NCBI GenBank assembly: GCA_039513195.1
Contig: JBCCRM010000018.1
Coordinates: forward strand, 1-64,000
Reading direction: 5' to 3'
Length of the DNA: 64,000 nt
Source: Thermohalobaculum sp039513195
GTDB taxonomy: Bacteria > Pseudomonadota > Alphaproteobacteria > Rhodobacterales > Rhodobacteraceae
The notes under the pieces are model-generated. The model had not been told where the DNA came from. It did not search any database and saw nothing but the letters and a program-made list of their open reading frames with translations. The translations under genes and the position numbers were made by a program. This document shows, piece after piece, positions 43,258 through 52,610 of the stretch. Position 1 is the stretch's first letter. Each line of letters opens with the position of its first letter.

Positions 43258-45579
43258 TCAGCCGGTGGCAGCGGCCGCGGCAGGGCGGTCTTCGAAGGCC
43301 GCCTCCCGGGCCGCGAGCGACTGCCAGAGGCGCAAGGGCGTGTGGGGCGTTTCGACCCCTTCTGCGCCCGCCCGGGCAAGCGCATCAAGCACCGCGAGGG
43401 CGCCGGAGGGGATGCCGCCGACCGAGCCCGCCTCGCCGCAGCCTTTCACGCCGAGCGGGTTGGTCTTGCAGGGCACCTCTTCGAACGCGACTTCGAAGAA
43501 AGGCAGATCGTCGGCCCGCGGCATGCGGTAGTCCATATAGCTACCCGTAAGCGGCTGCCCGGTGTCCGCGTCCCAAATCGCCGCCTCGCCCATCACCTGG
43601 CCCAGGCCCTGGACGACGCCGCCATGCACCTGGCCCAGCACCAGGCTCGGGTTCACCATACGTCCGAAATCGTCGATCACCGTATAGCGCTTGAGGGTCA
43701 GCCAGCCGGTGTCGCCATCGATCTCGACCTCGGCGATGTGGCAGCCATTGGGGAAGGTGCTCTCCCGGTCGCCGACATTGCCGGTGCCGGTGATGCCGCC
43801 GGCCTCGGCCGCGAGGGTGGCGAGGCCGACGGTGCGGTCGGTGCCGGCGATGCGGAAGAGCGCCCCGGCCGCGGCGTCGTATTCGATATCGTCCTCCGCT
43901 GCTTCGAGCTTGTTGGCGGCGAGCACCCGGCCTTGGGCGATGATGTCGTCCGCGCTGAGTAGCAGCACCCGGCTCGCCATGATCAGCGACCGCGAACCGC
44001 CGGTGCCGCCGCCGGCTTCGAGCATGTCGCTGTCGCCCGGCATCAGCCTGATGCGGTCGAAGGGCAGGCCCAGCGCCTCATGGGCGATCTGCGCCCAGGC
44101 GGTTTCGTGCCCCTGGCCAGACGACTGGGTCCCGACCCAGATCGACAGCCCGCCATCCGCGTCGATGGTCAGGCGTGCGTTTTCGACCGGGCTACCGCCG
44201 GTGCGCTCCATGTAATAGGCGATGCCGATCCCCGCATAGGCGCCGCGGGCCGCTGCGTCATCGGCACGGGCTTCGAAGCCGGCATAATCGGCCGCCGCCA
44301 ACGCCCGGTCGAGCACCAGATGGGTGTCGAGGCTGTCGAAGGTGAACCCGCCTGGCGTTGCATGGGGCAGCATCGGCGGGGTGACCAGATTGCGCCGCCG
44401 GATCTCGGCCCGGTCGATGCCGAGCTGCCGCGCTGCCGCGTCCATCAGCCGCTCGGTCGCGTGGATTGTCTCGGGTCGACCGGCGCCGCGATAGGCATCG
44501 GTCGAGGGCGTGTTGGTAAACGCGCCACGGACGCTGCAATGGATCGCCTCCAGCCCATACATCCCGCCGAGAAGGGGCGCCGAGAAGACAGTGTGCACTC
44601 CTGCGCCGAACGTCGAGTAATAGGCACCGAGGCCGGAGATGCTTTCCATTCGCATGGCTCGGCAACGGCCATCGGCGTCGAATGCACCCTCGACGGTGGC
44701 GCGCATGTCGCGGCCCTGTGCGTCGGACAAAAAGCTCTCCGAACGCGTGCCGATCCACTTTACCGGCCGGCCGAGCTCCCGTGCCGCCAGAGCACAGAGC
44801 CCGTATTCCGGGTGGTCCATCAGCTTCATGCCGAAACCGCCGCCGACATCGGGGACATGAACGCGGACGCGCTCCGGCTCAACCCCGATGGCGCGGGAGA
44901 TCTTCGCTCGGATACCATGGGCCCCCTGGGAGCTCACCCATGCCTCCCACCGTTCCGTATCGGAGAGGTAGCGGATGTTGATCGCCCGGGGCTCCATCGA
45001 GCTTACGACGATCCTTTGATTCACGACATGTGTCTGAACAACATGCGTTGCGTCGCGAAACAGCGCTTCTGTCGTTGCCCGATCGCCACACTCCCAGGAA
45101 TATGCAAGGTTCCCAGGGGCGTCGTCATGGAGCTGCGGCGCGCCTTCCTGCAGCGCGTGTGCCGGCTCTACCAGCGGTTGCGCCTCCTCGAAGTCCAACA
45201 CGATCAGTTCGGCCGCGTCCTCGGCCTGGGCCCGGGTCTCGGCCACCACAAAGGCGACGGGCTGCCCGACGAAGCGGACGCGCTCGTCGGCCAAATGTGG
45301 CATCGATATGGCGACCGGCGCGGGTTCCAGGGGAAAATCGTTCGAGAGGGGGCGCAGTCGCCCAGCAATCTCCTCAAATGTCCAAATAAGGCGGACGCCA
45401 GACGCTGCCCTGGCCGCGCTGACATCGAGTTCAGTGATCCGCCCATGGGCAATCGGGCTGCGCAACACCGCCGCATGGAGCTGTCCGTCGAGCGGGATAT
45501 CGTCGACGTAAGCCCCTGCCCCGGTGAGCAAACGCACGTCTTCCACCCGGGTTAACGGCTGGCCTAGTCCGAATTTCAT
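43258..45579 (-). CDS. Xanthine dehydrogenase/CoxL-family molybdopterin-binding subunit, second copy
   Basis: A 773-residue molybdenum hydroxylase large subunit related to the one at 7.6-9.9 kb. The active-site loop is again form II, AYRGAGR with Ala362. It also has GGGFGMK, SSGQGHETA, GGTGGSRS and catalytic Glu716 in GCGEAG. ATG at 45579 follows GGAGGACACCC. As with the first copy, no FAD or 2Fe-2S subunit gene is adjacent. Neighbours are a 97-bp repeat after its end and a divergent envelope gene. It may share small subunits encoded elsewhere. Substrate unknown. Confidence 0.9.
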   Translation of the reverse strand: MKFGLGQPLTRVEDVRLLTGAGAYVDDIPLDGQLHAAVLRSPIAHGRITELDVSAARAASGVRLIWTFEEIAGRLRPLSNDFPLEPAPVAISMPHLADERVRFVGQPVAFVVAETRAQAEDAAELIVLDFEEAQPLVEPAHALQEGAPQLHDDAPGNLAYSWECGDRATTEALFRDATHVVQTHVVNQRIVVSSMEPRAINIRYLSDTERWEAWVSSQGAHGIRAKISRAIGVEPERVRVHVPDVGGGFGMKLMDHPEYGLCALAARELGRPVKWIGTRSESFLSDAQGRDMRATVEGAFDADGRCRAMRMESISGLGAYYSTFGAGVHTVFSAPLLGGMYGLEAIHCSVRGAFTNTPSTDAYRGAGRPETIHATERLMDAAARQLGIDRAEIRRRNLVTPPMLPHATPGGFTFDSLDTHLVLDRALAAADYAGFEARADDAAARGAYAGIGIAYYMERTGGSPVENARLTIDADGGLSIWVGTQSSGQGHETAWAQIAHEALGLPFDRIRLMPGDSDMLEAGGGTGGSRSLIMASRVLLLSADDIIAQGRVLAANKLEAAEDDIEYDAAAGALFRIAGTDRTVGLATLAAEAGGITGTGNVGDRESTFPNGCHIAEVEIDGDTGWLTLKRYTVIDDFGRMVNPSLVLGQVHGGVVQGLGQVMGEAAIWDADTGQPLTGSYMDYRMPRADDLPFFEVAFEEVPCKTNPLGVKGCGEAGSVGGIPSGALAVLDALARAGAEGVETPHTPLRLWQSLAAREAAFEDRPAAAAATG

Positions 45580-45761
45580 GGGTGTCCTCCGCTCCAGCGT
45601 TGTGGCAGGGTACGCCTCGGGGTAGCTGCGTCAAGCGGGGCGGCTGCATGCGGATCGGGCTGGTCGCTCATGGTCGGTTTCGAGAGGCTGTTGCAAAGCC
45701 CCGGGAAGATTGGTGAATTTGCGGGGTTGCACCCGAGGTCCCGAATCAGGAGTGTTTCGGC

Positions 45762-47810
45762 GTGTTCAAAGACGACCGAATGATTTCGATCTTAAGCGGG
45801 ATCGTCGTCATGTTCGCGATTGGTGTGCTGGTTCAGCGGGGTGACGCGCTGACCGATTTACTGGGCTTTTCCGACGGTGATCTGGCTGGAAACGAGGCTC
45901 TGGGCGCCGTGCAGGAGCGAGAGCTGGTCGAGGACGTGGCACAGGTCCGCGCGGGACAGTTAGTGCGGATCGATGTCTTGGCGAATGATGAGGGATTGGC
46001 GGAAAACGATGGGGAAATCTTGACCATCGTCGCGCAACCGACCTGCGGACGCGGCTTCGTCCAGCAGGGCTCGTTGCAATATCTCGCATCCATCGACTGC
46101 TCAGGCCCACAGATTATCAAATATGGGATTGGCGGCTCGGTTGGGCAGGTCATAGCCGAAGTTACGGCTGTCGAGCAGCCGCCGGCGCCGGCGCTCGCCG
46201 ATGCAATGCCTGCCACCGATGATACAGCACGCGGCAGCGTCGCTTCGGGGCTCGAAGGGCCAGCGGGGTCGGAAGGCGATTCAGCCGTTCCGCGGCCATT
46301 GGCGAGTGCGGCGACAGCCCCTGCGGATTTGGTGGCGACCGCGCCCGAGATCCAGGCGGTCGATCGTACGACATCCCGCCCGGCCGCCCCGGCTGCGATT
46401 GATACCCGTCCCTCGGCGCTCTCGTCCGAGGCACCGGTGGTGACCGATGTCGGTCGCGGGCTCGACCCGGCGATCGGTGGGCTGCGCTCGGCAGAGCCTG
46501 GCCCGGCACCGCGTCCGGCACCGCGTCTCGGCTTGGCTCTGGCGACACCCTCGCAGGAAGATCCATCGACCCCGCTGCCAGCGCAGCGCCCGCTGTTGAC
46601 GTTGGCCGAACAGCAGATTGTCGATGCCGAAGTGAGCGAGCCGGCTTTGCCACAGACCGTGCCGACCGATCTCGCCGCCGCGCCGTCCCTCGGGAATGAC
46701 AATTTCGGTGGCGCCGCAGCTTTGGCGGACCGGGCGACCCGGCCCGAGCCGCCGCGCGCGCCGTCTGTCGGCGGTATCGAGAGCGGCGCCGTCCTTGCGC
46801 TTGCCCGGATCGAGCCTGACAGCCCGCCGACCAACGATCTAATCGTGCCGCGTTCTGTTGCGCCGCTGCCTTCTGCGCCGTCGGCCGCGCCCAGCTTGCA
46901 GACCAGCCCGGCTGCCAGCGACGATAGCGAGCGGAATGAGATGGACGGTTTGAACCGGCTTCTCGCCCGGCTGAACGCGCTCGACGCGCCGGTCTCTCCA
47001 CGGCGCTCGGCAACGCCGTCGTTGCTCGGCGGCGGCGGCCCGCAGGCCCCGGCATCGCCAGGCAGCGTCGCGGGGCTGCCCTCGGCGGAACTGCCTTGTG
47101 TGGTGCCTGCATCGATGGAGATGGACGTATTCTCTGGCGCGCAGACGCGCCTGCGCGTCGGGTCGCCCTGCCACGCCGGTACGGTGGCCGAGTTGCGCTA
47201 TGCGGGCATGGCCCTCGGCCTGCGGCTCGACCGCAGCGGCGAGGGGGAGATCGATCTGCTCGGCTTCCAGTCAAGCACGCCGGCGGCGCTCGTGTTCGAG
47301 GATGGCGAGGAAACCCGCTTTACCCTCAGCTTCGCCGATGTCCGCAAGGTGACGCGCGTCGCGATGGTTTGGGACGCGGACGTGCTGCTGCACCTGCATG
47401 CGTTGGAATTCGGAGCGCGCGAAGGCGAGGCTGGTCATATCTCGCCGGCTAATGCCCGGGGCTTCGAGGCGGTGCGGTCGAGCGGCGGCGGTTATCTGAC
47501 CACCTATGCGCCGGTCGACGGTATTGGCCAGCATGCCTCTGTCTATACCCACTGGCACCGGCGCGGAGGGCCGACCGGTGTCGTGAAGCTAGCTATCGAG
47601 TTCGCCAGCCGCCACCGCGAGCAAAAGCCAGGAACATGCGGGACCGGCCGGTTGGCACAACCTTTGTTTACCATTTTGCGCTCGGATCGCGGGCAGACAA
47701 CCCGCCCCTTGATCAGCCGCTTGGGCGCGATGGCGTGTGAAGACATTGCAAATGTATCCGACCATCTGATTTCTGGGGCAGTGGATGATGTGATCGTGTC
47801 GCGCCGATGA
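45762..47810 (+). CDS. Membrane-anchored envelope protein with Pro/Ala-rich linker
   Basis: A 682-residue protein of unknown function. One N-terminal helix (about 8-25, ISILSGIVVMFAIGVLV) anchors it with the rest outside the cytoplasm. Residues 60-140 resemble a bacterial Ig/cadherin-like unit (VRIDVLANDEGL and paired Cys in PTCGRGF and IDCSGPQ). Residues about 145-440 are low-complexity Pro/Ala/Ser. Residues 445-640 form a globular part with three Cys. Two starts are possible, GTG 45762 with AGGAG upstream, or ATG 45780. It is followed after 64 bases by the PstS-OmpA fusion gene, and the two look like a functional pair at the cell envelope. Confidence 0.7.
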   Translation: MFKDDRMISILSGIVVMFAIGVLVQRGDALTDLLGFSDGDLAGNEALGAVQERELVEDVAQVRAGQLVRIDVLANDEGLAENDGEILTIVAQPTCGRGFVQQGSLQYLASIDCSGPQIIKYGIGGSVGQVIAEVTAVEQPPAPALADAMPATDDTARGSVASGLEGPAGSEGDSAVPRPLASAATAPADLVATAPEIQAVDRTTSRPAAPAAIDTRPSALSSEAPVVTDVGRGLDPAIGGLRSAEPGPAPRPAPRLGLALATPSQEDPSTPLPAQRPLLTLAEQQIVDAEVSEPALPQTVPTDLAAAPSLGNDNFGGAAALADRATRPEPPRAPSVGGIESGAVLALARIEPDSPPTNDLIVPRSVAPLPSAPSAAPSLQTSPAASDDSERNEMDGLNRLLARLNALDAPVSPRRSATPSLLGGGGPQAPASPGSVAGLPSAELPCVVPASMEMDVFSGAQTRLRVGSPCHAGTVAELRYAGMALGLRLDRSGEGEIDLLGFQSSTPAALVFEDGEETRFTLSFADVRKVTRVAMVWDADVLLHLHALEFGAREGEAGHISPANARGFEAVRSSGGGYLTTYAPVDGIGQHASVYTHWHRRGGPTGVVKLAIEFASRHREQKPGTCGTGRLAQPLFTILRSDRGQTTRPLISRLGAMACEDIANVSDHLISGAVDDVIVSRR

Positions 47811-47874
47811 AAGCGCCCGTCCGGGCGCAGCGGTGGAGCAGTCCGCGGCCTGACACGACGAACAGGGGAGAAGG

Positions 47875-49464
47875 ATGACTGTGAAGAAAACGTGGATCGC
47901 CGCGGCAACTGCGGCATTGGTCTGCTGGGCAGGGTCCGCACAGGCACAAAGCGAGGACCGGACCGTCACGTTGAAATCTTTTGACGGTTTCACACAGCTC
48001 CGCGGCGAGCTCGTCGATTTCGACGGGTCCAGTTACCGAATAGCCACCCCGGTCGGCATGATCGAGGTAGATGCACTCCTCGTCGACTGCGAGGGGCCCC
48101 CATGTCCGGAAGACCTGCTGTTCGGCGCGGAATTCGCGATCAGCGGGTCGAACACGATCGGTGTCGAGCTTATGCCGGCCCTGATCCAGGGCTATGCGGA
48201 CTCGCTCGATGCGCGCTTGGTGCGCGAAATCAGCACCCAAGCGAATGAATCGGTCCTGCGTCTGATCCACCCGAACGGGCGGGAATTGGCGGCAGTGACG
48301 GTCGACTCCGGCGGCGCCGGCAACTCCTTCCCCCGCCTCGCATCGCGCGACGCGGCCATCGCAATGTCCTCGCGTCGGATCCGCGACCAGGAAGTCGATG
48401 GGCTGCTTTCAGCGGGCTTCGGCGATCCGCGCGACAGCGCAAACGAACATGTCGTGGCACTCGATGGTTTGATCGCCATCGTCCATCAAGCCAATGACAT
48501 GCGGTCGATTTCGGTGGAGGAGCTTGCCCTAATCTTCGCTGGTGAGGTGACGAATTGGTCTGAGCTGGGCGGCCCGAACAGGCCGATCAACGTCTATGCG
48601 CGCGAGCGGCAATCCGGCACCTTCGACAGCTTCGACAGCTTGGTCCTGAGACCCTTCGGGGCACAGTTGACGGCACGTGCTCAGCAGGTTGCGAGTAACA
48701 GCGATCTGTCCGACCAGGTTGCCAGCGATCCGGACGGGATCGGGTTTACCGGGCTCGCCTTCGCCCGTGCGGCCAAGGTGCTGGCGATCCGGCAGGAATG
48801 CGGGATTACGTCGCGCCCGACGCCGTTCGCGATGAAGACCGAAGAGTATCCGCTGGCGCGGCGCCTTTACCTCTATGACCTTGCTGAGGGTTCGCCGGCC
48901 CATGCTCGGCAGTTGGTGCGTTATGCGTCTTCGGGCGCCGCTCAAGGCATTATCGAGGACGCCGGGTTCATCAGCGACTCGATCGAGACTCAGAGCCTGG
49001 AAGAGCAGGGCGCGCGCCTCATCTACGGTTTGACCGGTGAGGATGAGTTCTCACTCTCGCTGATGCGGGAAATGCTGAATGAGCTGCGCGATGCGGAGCG
49101 CCTCAGCGTCACGTTCCGCTTCACTCCGGGCTCGAGCGCCTTGGAGACACGGTCGGAGCGGGAGGCGCTTGCGCTTGCGGAAGGTCTGATCAACGGTCAG
49201 TTCGAGGGTAAAGAGGTGCTGCTCGTTGGCTTCACCGACTCAATCGGCGAGTTTACGTTGAACCGAGGCCTTGCCCGACGGCGTGCCCAGGGCGTGTTCG
49301 ACCTGATGGTCGGCTCGGTGGCCCCGGGAGCTCTCGACGATGTGCCGGTCCGGGTGCTGGGATATGGCGAGTTGACCCCAGTCGGCTGCAACTCCAGTTT
49401 CCAGGGCCGTCTCGCCAATCGCCGCGTCGAGGTTTGGCTGCGCGACATTCCGGTCGGCGGCTAA
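47875..49464 (+). CDS. Periplasmic PstS-like binding domain fused to OmpA domain
   Basis: A 529-residue exported protein with signal peptide (MTVKKTWIAAATAALVCWAGSAQAQ). Residues about 85-380 resemble phosphate-type (PBP-like) binding domains: FAISGSNTIGVELMP, DSGGAGNSFPRL, IAMSSRRIRDQE, ALDGLIAIVH, RERQSGTFDSFDSLVL and DPDGIGFTGLAFAR. The ligand-binding Ser/Gly-rich GSNTIG and SGT loops look preserved. Residues 405-525 form an OmpA peptidoglycan-binding domain (LVGFTDSIGEFTLNRGLARRRAQGVFD, then NRRVEVWL). ATG at 47875 follows GGGGAGAAGG. It may sense or hold phosphate or another anion at the cell wall. No Pst transporter genes are near. Confidence 0.85.
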   Translation: MTVKKTWIAAATAALVCWAGSAQAQSEDRTVTLKSFDGFTQLRGELVDFDGSSYRIATPVGMIEVDALLVDCEGPPCPEDLLFGAEFAISGSNTIGVELMPALIQGYADSLDARLVREISTQANESVLRLIHPNGRELAAVTVDSGGAGNSFPRLASRDAAIAMSSRRIRDQEVDGLLSAGFGDPRDSANEHVVALDGLIAIVHQANDMRSISVEELALIFAGEVTNWSELGGPNRPINVYARERQSGTFDSFDSLVLRPFGAQLTARAQQVASNSDLSDQVASDPDGIGFTGLAFARAAKVLAIRQECGITSRPTPFAMKTEEYPLARRLYLYDLAEGSPAHARQLVRYASSGAAQGIIEDAGFISDSIETQSLEEQGARLIYGLTGEDEFSLSLMREMLNELRDAERLSVTFRFTPGSSALETRSEREALALAEGLINGQFEGKEVLLVGFTDSIGEFTLNRGLARRRAQGVFDLMVGSVAPGALDDVPVRVLGYGELTPVGCNSSFQGRLANRRVEVWLRDIPVGG

Positions 49465-49565
49465 CCGCGACGACACCGTCTTCCCCGTTGGGGGAGGACC
49501 CTGCTAACACTCACGGGCGTCGGGGTATCCTCGGCGCCCGAAGCCATTTCAGGGAGGAGAAAACA

Positions 49566-50747
49566 ATGCCCCGCGATGTTGTCATCCTGGACGGTGCCCG
49601 CACTGCCATCGGGACCTTTGGCGGGGCGCTAGCCAGCGTTACGCCCACGCAAACGGCGGGCCATGTCGCGAAGGCGGCGCTGCAGCGGTCTGGGGTCGAG
49701 GGCAGCCAGATCGGCCATGTCGTCTACGGCCATGTGATCAACACCGAGCCGCGGGACATGTATCTTTCCCGCGTTGCGGCGATCGAGGCGGGGATCCCGG
49801 ACACGACGCCGGCGATGAACGTCAACCGGCTCTGCGGCTCCGGCGCACAGGCGGTGGTCTCCGCCATGCAAGCGGTGGCGCTCGGGGACGCGGATTTCGC
49901 CCTGGCAGGCGGGGCGGAGGCGATGTCGCGCTCGCCGCACGCCATGCAGACCGCTCGCACCGGTCAGAAGATGGGAGACACCAAGATCGTCGACATGATG
50001 ATCGGTGCGCTAAACTGCCCCTTCGGCACTGGACATATGGGAGTCACAGCCGAGAATGTCGCCGCCGAACATCAGATCGGGCGGGACGAGCAGGACGCCT
50101 TTGCGCTCGAAAGTCAGCGCCGAGCCGGTGTCGCCCAGGCGGAGGGACGCTTTACGGGTCAGATCGCGCCCTTGACCATCAAGACGCGCAAGGGCGACAT
50201 CGTCTTCGACACCGACGAGCATGTGAAGGCGCAGACCACGGCGGAGGATCTCGCGAAGCTGCGGCCGGTGTTCAAAAAGGACGGCAGCGTCACGGCGGGC
50301 AATGCGTCCGGCATCAACGATGGGGCTGCGGCGGTGGTCCTGGCCGATGCCGAGACGGCGGCGGCGCGCGGGCTGGCGCCGCGGGCCCGGATCCTGGGCT
50401 ATGCCCATGCCGGTGTGCGGCCCGAGGTGATGGGGCTCGGCCCGATCCCGGCGGTCACGAAGCTGCTGGAGCGGACTGGGCTCTCCGCCGGCGATTTCGA
50501 CGTCATCGAATCGAACGAGGCCTTCGCCGCCCAGGCCTGCGCAGTGAACAAGGGGCTCGGCCTCGACACCGGTAAGGTCAACCCCAACGGCGGGGCCATT
50601 GCGCTCGGCCATCCGATCGGGGCGACGGGGGCCGTTCTGGTTCTGAAATGCTTGGCGGAGCTGGAGCGTATCGAGGGACAGAAAGGACTGATCACCATGT
50701 GCATCGGCGGCGGTCAGGGCATCGCCCTCGCAGTCGAGCGGATCTGA
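49566..50747 (+). CDS. Acetyl-CoA acetyltransferase (thiolase)
   Basis: A 393-residue type II thiolase that condenses or cleaves acyl-CoA. The acylated Cys90 lies in NVNRLCGSGAQAV, the His in GGAIALGHPIGATGA, and the second Cys in TMCIGGGQGIA, so all catalytic residues are present. NEAFAAQA is also typical. It fits biosynthetic (polyhydroxybutyrate, PhaA) or beta-ketothiolase (BktB) roles; context does not decide. The ATG at 49566 follows AGGGAGGAG. It ends 40 bases before a convergent cyclase gene across a GC-rich hairpin. Confidence 0.93.
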   Translation: MPRDVVILDGARTAIGTFGGALASVTPTQTAGHVAKAALQRSGVEGSQIGHVVYGHVINTEPRDMYLSRVAAIEAGIPDTTPAMNVNRLCGSGAQAVVSAMQAVALGDADFALAGGAEAMSRSPHAMQTARTGQKMGDTKIVDMMIGALNCPFGTGHMGVTAENVAAEHQIGRDEQDAFALESQRRAGVAQAEGRFTGQIAPLTIKTRKGDIVFDTDEHVKAQTTAEDLAKLRPVFKKDGSVTAGNASGINDGAAAVVLADAETAAARGLAPRARILGYAHAGVRPEVMGLGPIPAVTKLLERTGLSAGDFDVIESNEAFAAQACAVNKGLGLDTGKVNPNGGAIALGHPIGATGAVLVLKCLAELERIEGQKGLITMCIGGGQGIALAVERI

Positions 50748-50756
50748 TCGGTCGGA

Positions 50757-50778
50757 GCCGGGCGCCTTCCCGCCCGGC
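50757..50778. terminator. GC-rich hairpin between convergent thiolase and cyclase genes
   Basis: GCCGGGCG (50757-50764) and CGCCCGGC (50771-50778) form a perfect 8-bp stem in the 39 bases between the two stop codons. No T tract on either side, so at best a Rho-assisted bidirectional end. Confidence 0.4.
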
Positions 50779-50786
50779 GCGCCGCC

Positions 50787-51986
50787 TTAGACCGGGGCGA
50801 AGAGCTCGATCTCTTCGTCCACCCCGCGTAGGGGCACAGGACCGACCGACCGCCAGTCGCCGGGCGCGGCGGCGGCGAACTCGCCCGTCGCCAGAACCGA
50901 GGAGTTCAGCTTCTTCGTCGCCTGCTCGACCCGGTTCACGCGGTTGACGATGGGCCCGATGCCGGAAAAAGCGAGCCGCTGCGGGATGCCGATATTGCCG
51001 AACATGACGTCGCCAACCGCCAGCGCCACCCCGAATTCCAGCGGCAGATGCCCACGGCTGGCACAGGATTTCTTCTTTGCTTTGAGGTCCAGCGTTTCCG
51101 ACACCGCCGCACTTGCCGCCGCGGCCGCCTTGCCCAGCCCGGCATTTCCTTTCACCGGGAAGATCGCCAGCACGCCGTCACCGATGAAGTTCAGGATCTC
51201 TCCACCATGGTCGGTCACGGGGCCCGCCGTGCATTCATAATAGTCATTCAGCAGACCGAGATAATCTTCGGACTCCATCGTCTCCGACAGATGCGTGCTG
51301 TCGCGCAGATCCGAGTACCAGACGACGGCGTTGATGTATTTGCCGGAGCCCCGCTGAATCGAGCCGGAGAGCACGCGCCAGCTCGCGGTCGGACCCAAAT
51401 ACGTGTTGGCAAGATTGGTCATCACCTGTTTTTGGATCGCCGAGTGGCAGGCCAGGGCCAGCATCCGCTGGATCCGGCTCAGCGCTTCCAGATCGTCGTC
51501 GGAAAACCCTTCCTGCCGCATGGTCGCCCAGGTGGAGATGATACCCGTCTCGCCATCCGCGTAGCTCTGGAACTCCGCGATTTTGAAATGGCTCATGGTG
51601 ACCAGATAATCCGTATAGCCCTGGCCCTTCAAATCCTCCAGCACCGGGAAATCGATCAGCGCATTGGTGCCGATCAGACGGCGGCGCAGGCGGGGCACAT
51701 TGCGGCTGGCGACATAGTAGAACGGGCTCGCGAGCCAGGCGGCGTTGCTCCCGCTTTCGTGCCGGAATTGCGTGTGCTCCGCCCCTTTGCCGAGCTTCCA
51801 GGAGACCTGCTCGGCCCGGAACAACGGGTGCAGTGTCGGCCAGCTCAGCGCCGCGCGCTTGACCGCTACGCCGATGCCGTGGAGCCGGTCGCAGACCTCG
51901 CCAAACAAAGTGCGGATGTCGGGGTCGCTCATCGCTTCCTCGACCAGCCAGGCTTCCAGCTCCGATATGAAAACCGTGTGTCGCAT
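50787..51986 (-). CDS. Class III nucleotide cyclase
   Basis: A 399-residue protein. Residues 1-190 are a helical N-terminal region (no membrane helix) of the kind seen in alphaproteobacterial cyclases. Residues 215-399 form the cyclase domain with metal Asp226 (YSDLRDST) and Asp270 (FIGDGVLAIF), and the transition-state Asn348 and Arg352 (VNRVNR), so it should be active. The position that holds an adenine-specifying Lys in adenylate cyclases is Asn266, and the usual Asp/Thr partner is Ser341, so the base used is uncertain. ATG at 51986 lacks a clear ribosome site. It lies downstream of the Popeye-like gene, 59 bases away, on the same strand. Confidence 0.88.
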   Translation of the reverse strand: MRHTVFISELEAWLVEEAMSDPDIRTLFGEVCDRLHGIGVAVKRAALSWPTLHPLFRAEQVSWKLGKGAEHTQFRHESGSNAAWLASPFYYVASRNVPRLRRRLIGTNALIDFPVLEDLKGQGYTDYLVTMSHFKIAEFQSYADGETGIISTWATMRQEGFSDDDLEALSRIQRMLALACHSAIQKQVMTNLANTYLGPTASWRVLSGSIQRGSGKYINAVVWYSDLRDSTHLSETMESEDYLGLLNDYYECTAGPVTDHGGEILNFIGDGVLAIFPVKGNAGLGKAAAAASAAVSETLDLKAKKKSCASRGHLPLEFGVALAVGDVMFGNIGIPQRLAFSGIGPIVNRVNRVEQATKKLNSSVLATGEFAAAAPGDWRSVGPVPLRGVDEEIELFAPV

Positions 51987-52045
51987 ATGCGGGAGGTAAC
52001 GCCGAGCGTCGCCGCTTGCAATGCAGCATGGCGTGAAAAACCCGG

Positions 52046-52501
52046 TCAAGCGCTGCGGATTTTCTCGATCATGTCCCGGTTGAGGAGCGCGTCGAGCGCC
52101 ATTTTGGTGAGCGGCACCTCGCCGTCCCGGGTGAGCACATCGCCCTCGGCGGCGGTGCGGAATTCGGCGATGCCCATCAGGCTGCGAAAAGCGCCGGGGG
52201 TGATCGGCTGAAACTCCCGGTAGAGCGCGGCCTCCTGCTCGGACATCCAAAACGCCGTGCGGTCGCGCAGAATGATCAGGATCATCGTCAGATTGGCGGC
52301 GGCCATGACCACCCCCCAGAGGATCGCTTCCCAGAGCAGGGTTGCCGGGTGGGCCCAGTAATAGGCCATGTAGAGAAGGGTGCCTAACAGCAACCAACCG
52401 CGGAGCACGAGCTGATCGCGGATGAGATAGCCGATCACATTCGCCATTGCCGCTGCATGCACGAAGAGAGCGCTGCCAGACAGGTCGATTTCCAATGGCA
52501 T
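52046..52501 (-). CDS. Truncated Popeye-like membrane protein
   Basis: A 151-residue protein with three predicted membrane helices (about 10-28, 33-50, 56-78), then LYREFQPITPGAFRSLMGIAEFR and GDVLTRDGEVP, which match the start of a Popeye-type cyclic-nucleotide-binding domain (ILRDRT...LY..F.P.....F..L). The domain breaks off: after about residue 130 the sequence turns into a helix and ends, without the later binding loop. This may be a truncated gene or a divergent short form. ATG at 52501 with GAGGGA upstream. It lies between the TIR-like gene and the cyclase gene, same strand. Confidence 0.65.
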   Translation of the reverse strand: MPLEIDLSGSALFVHAAAMANVIGYLIRDQLVLRGWLLLGTLLYMAYYWAHPATLLWEAILWGVVMAAANLTMILIILRDRTAFWMSEQEAALYREFQPITPGAFRSLMGIAEFRTAAEGDVLTRDGEVPLTKMALDALLNRDMIEKIRSA

Positions 52502-52610
52502 TCAGGCGTCTTCCCTCAGAGATTTTCTGAGCAGAGTGCAAGGCAATCCCGTGGCCCGCAAGCGTCTCGGCGCCCTGGCGCAGCATGGTGCGGACACCCT
52601 CGCCAGCGGT

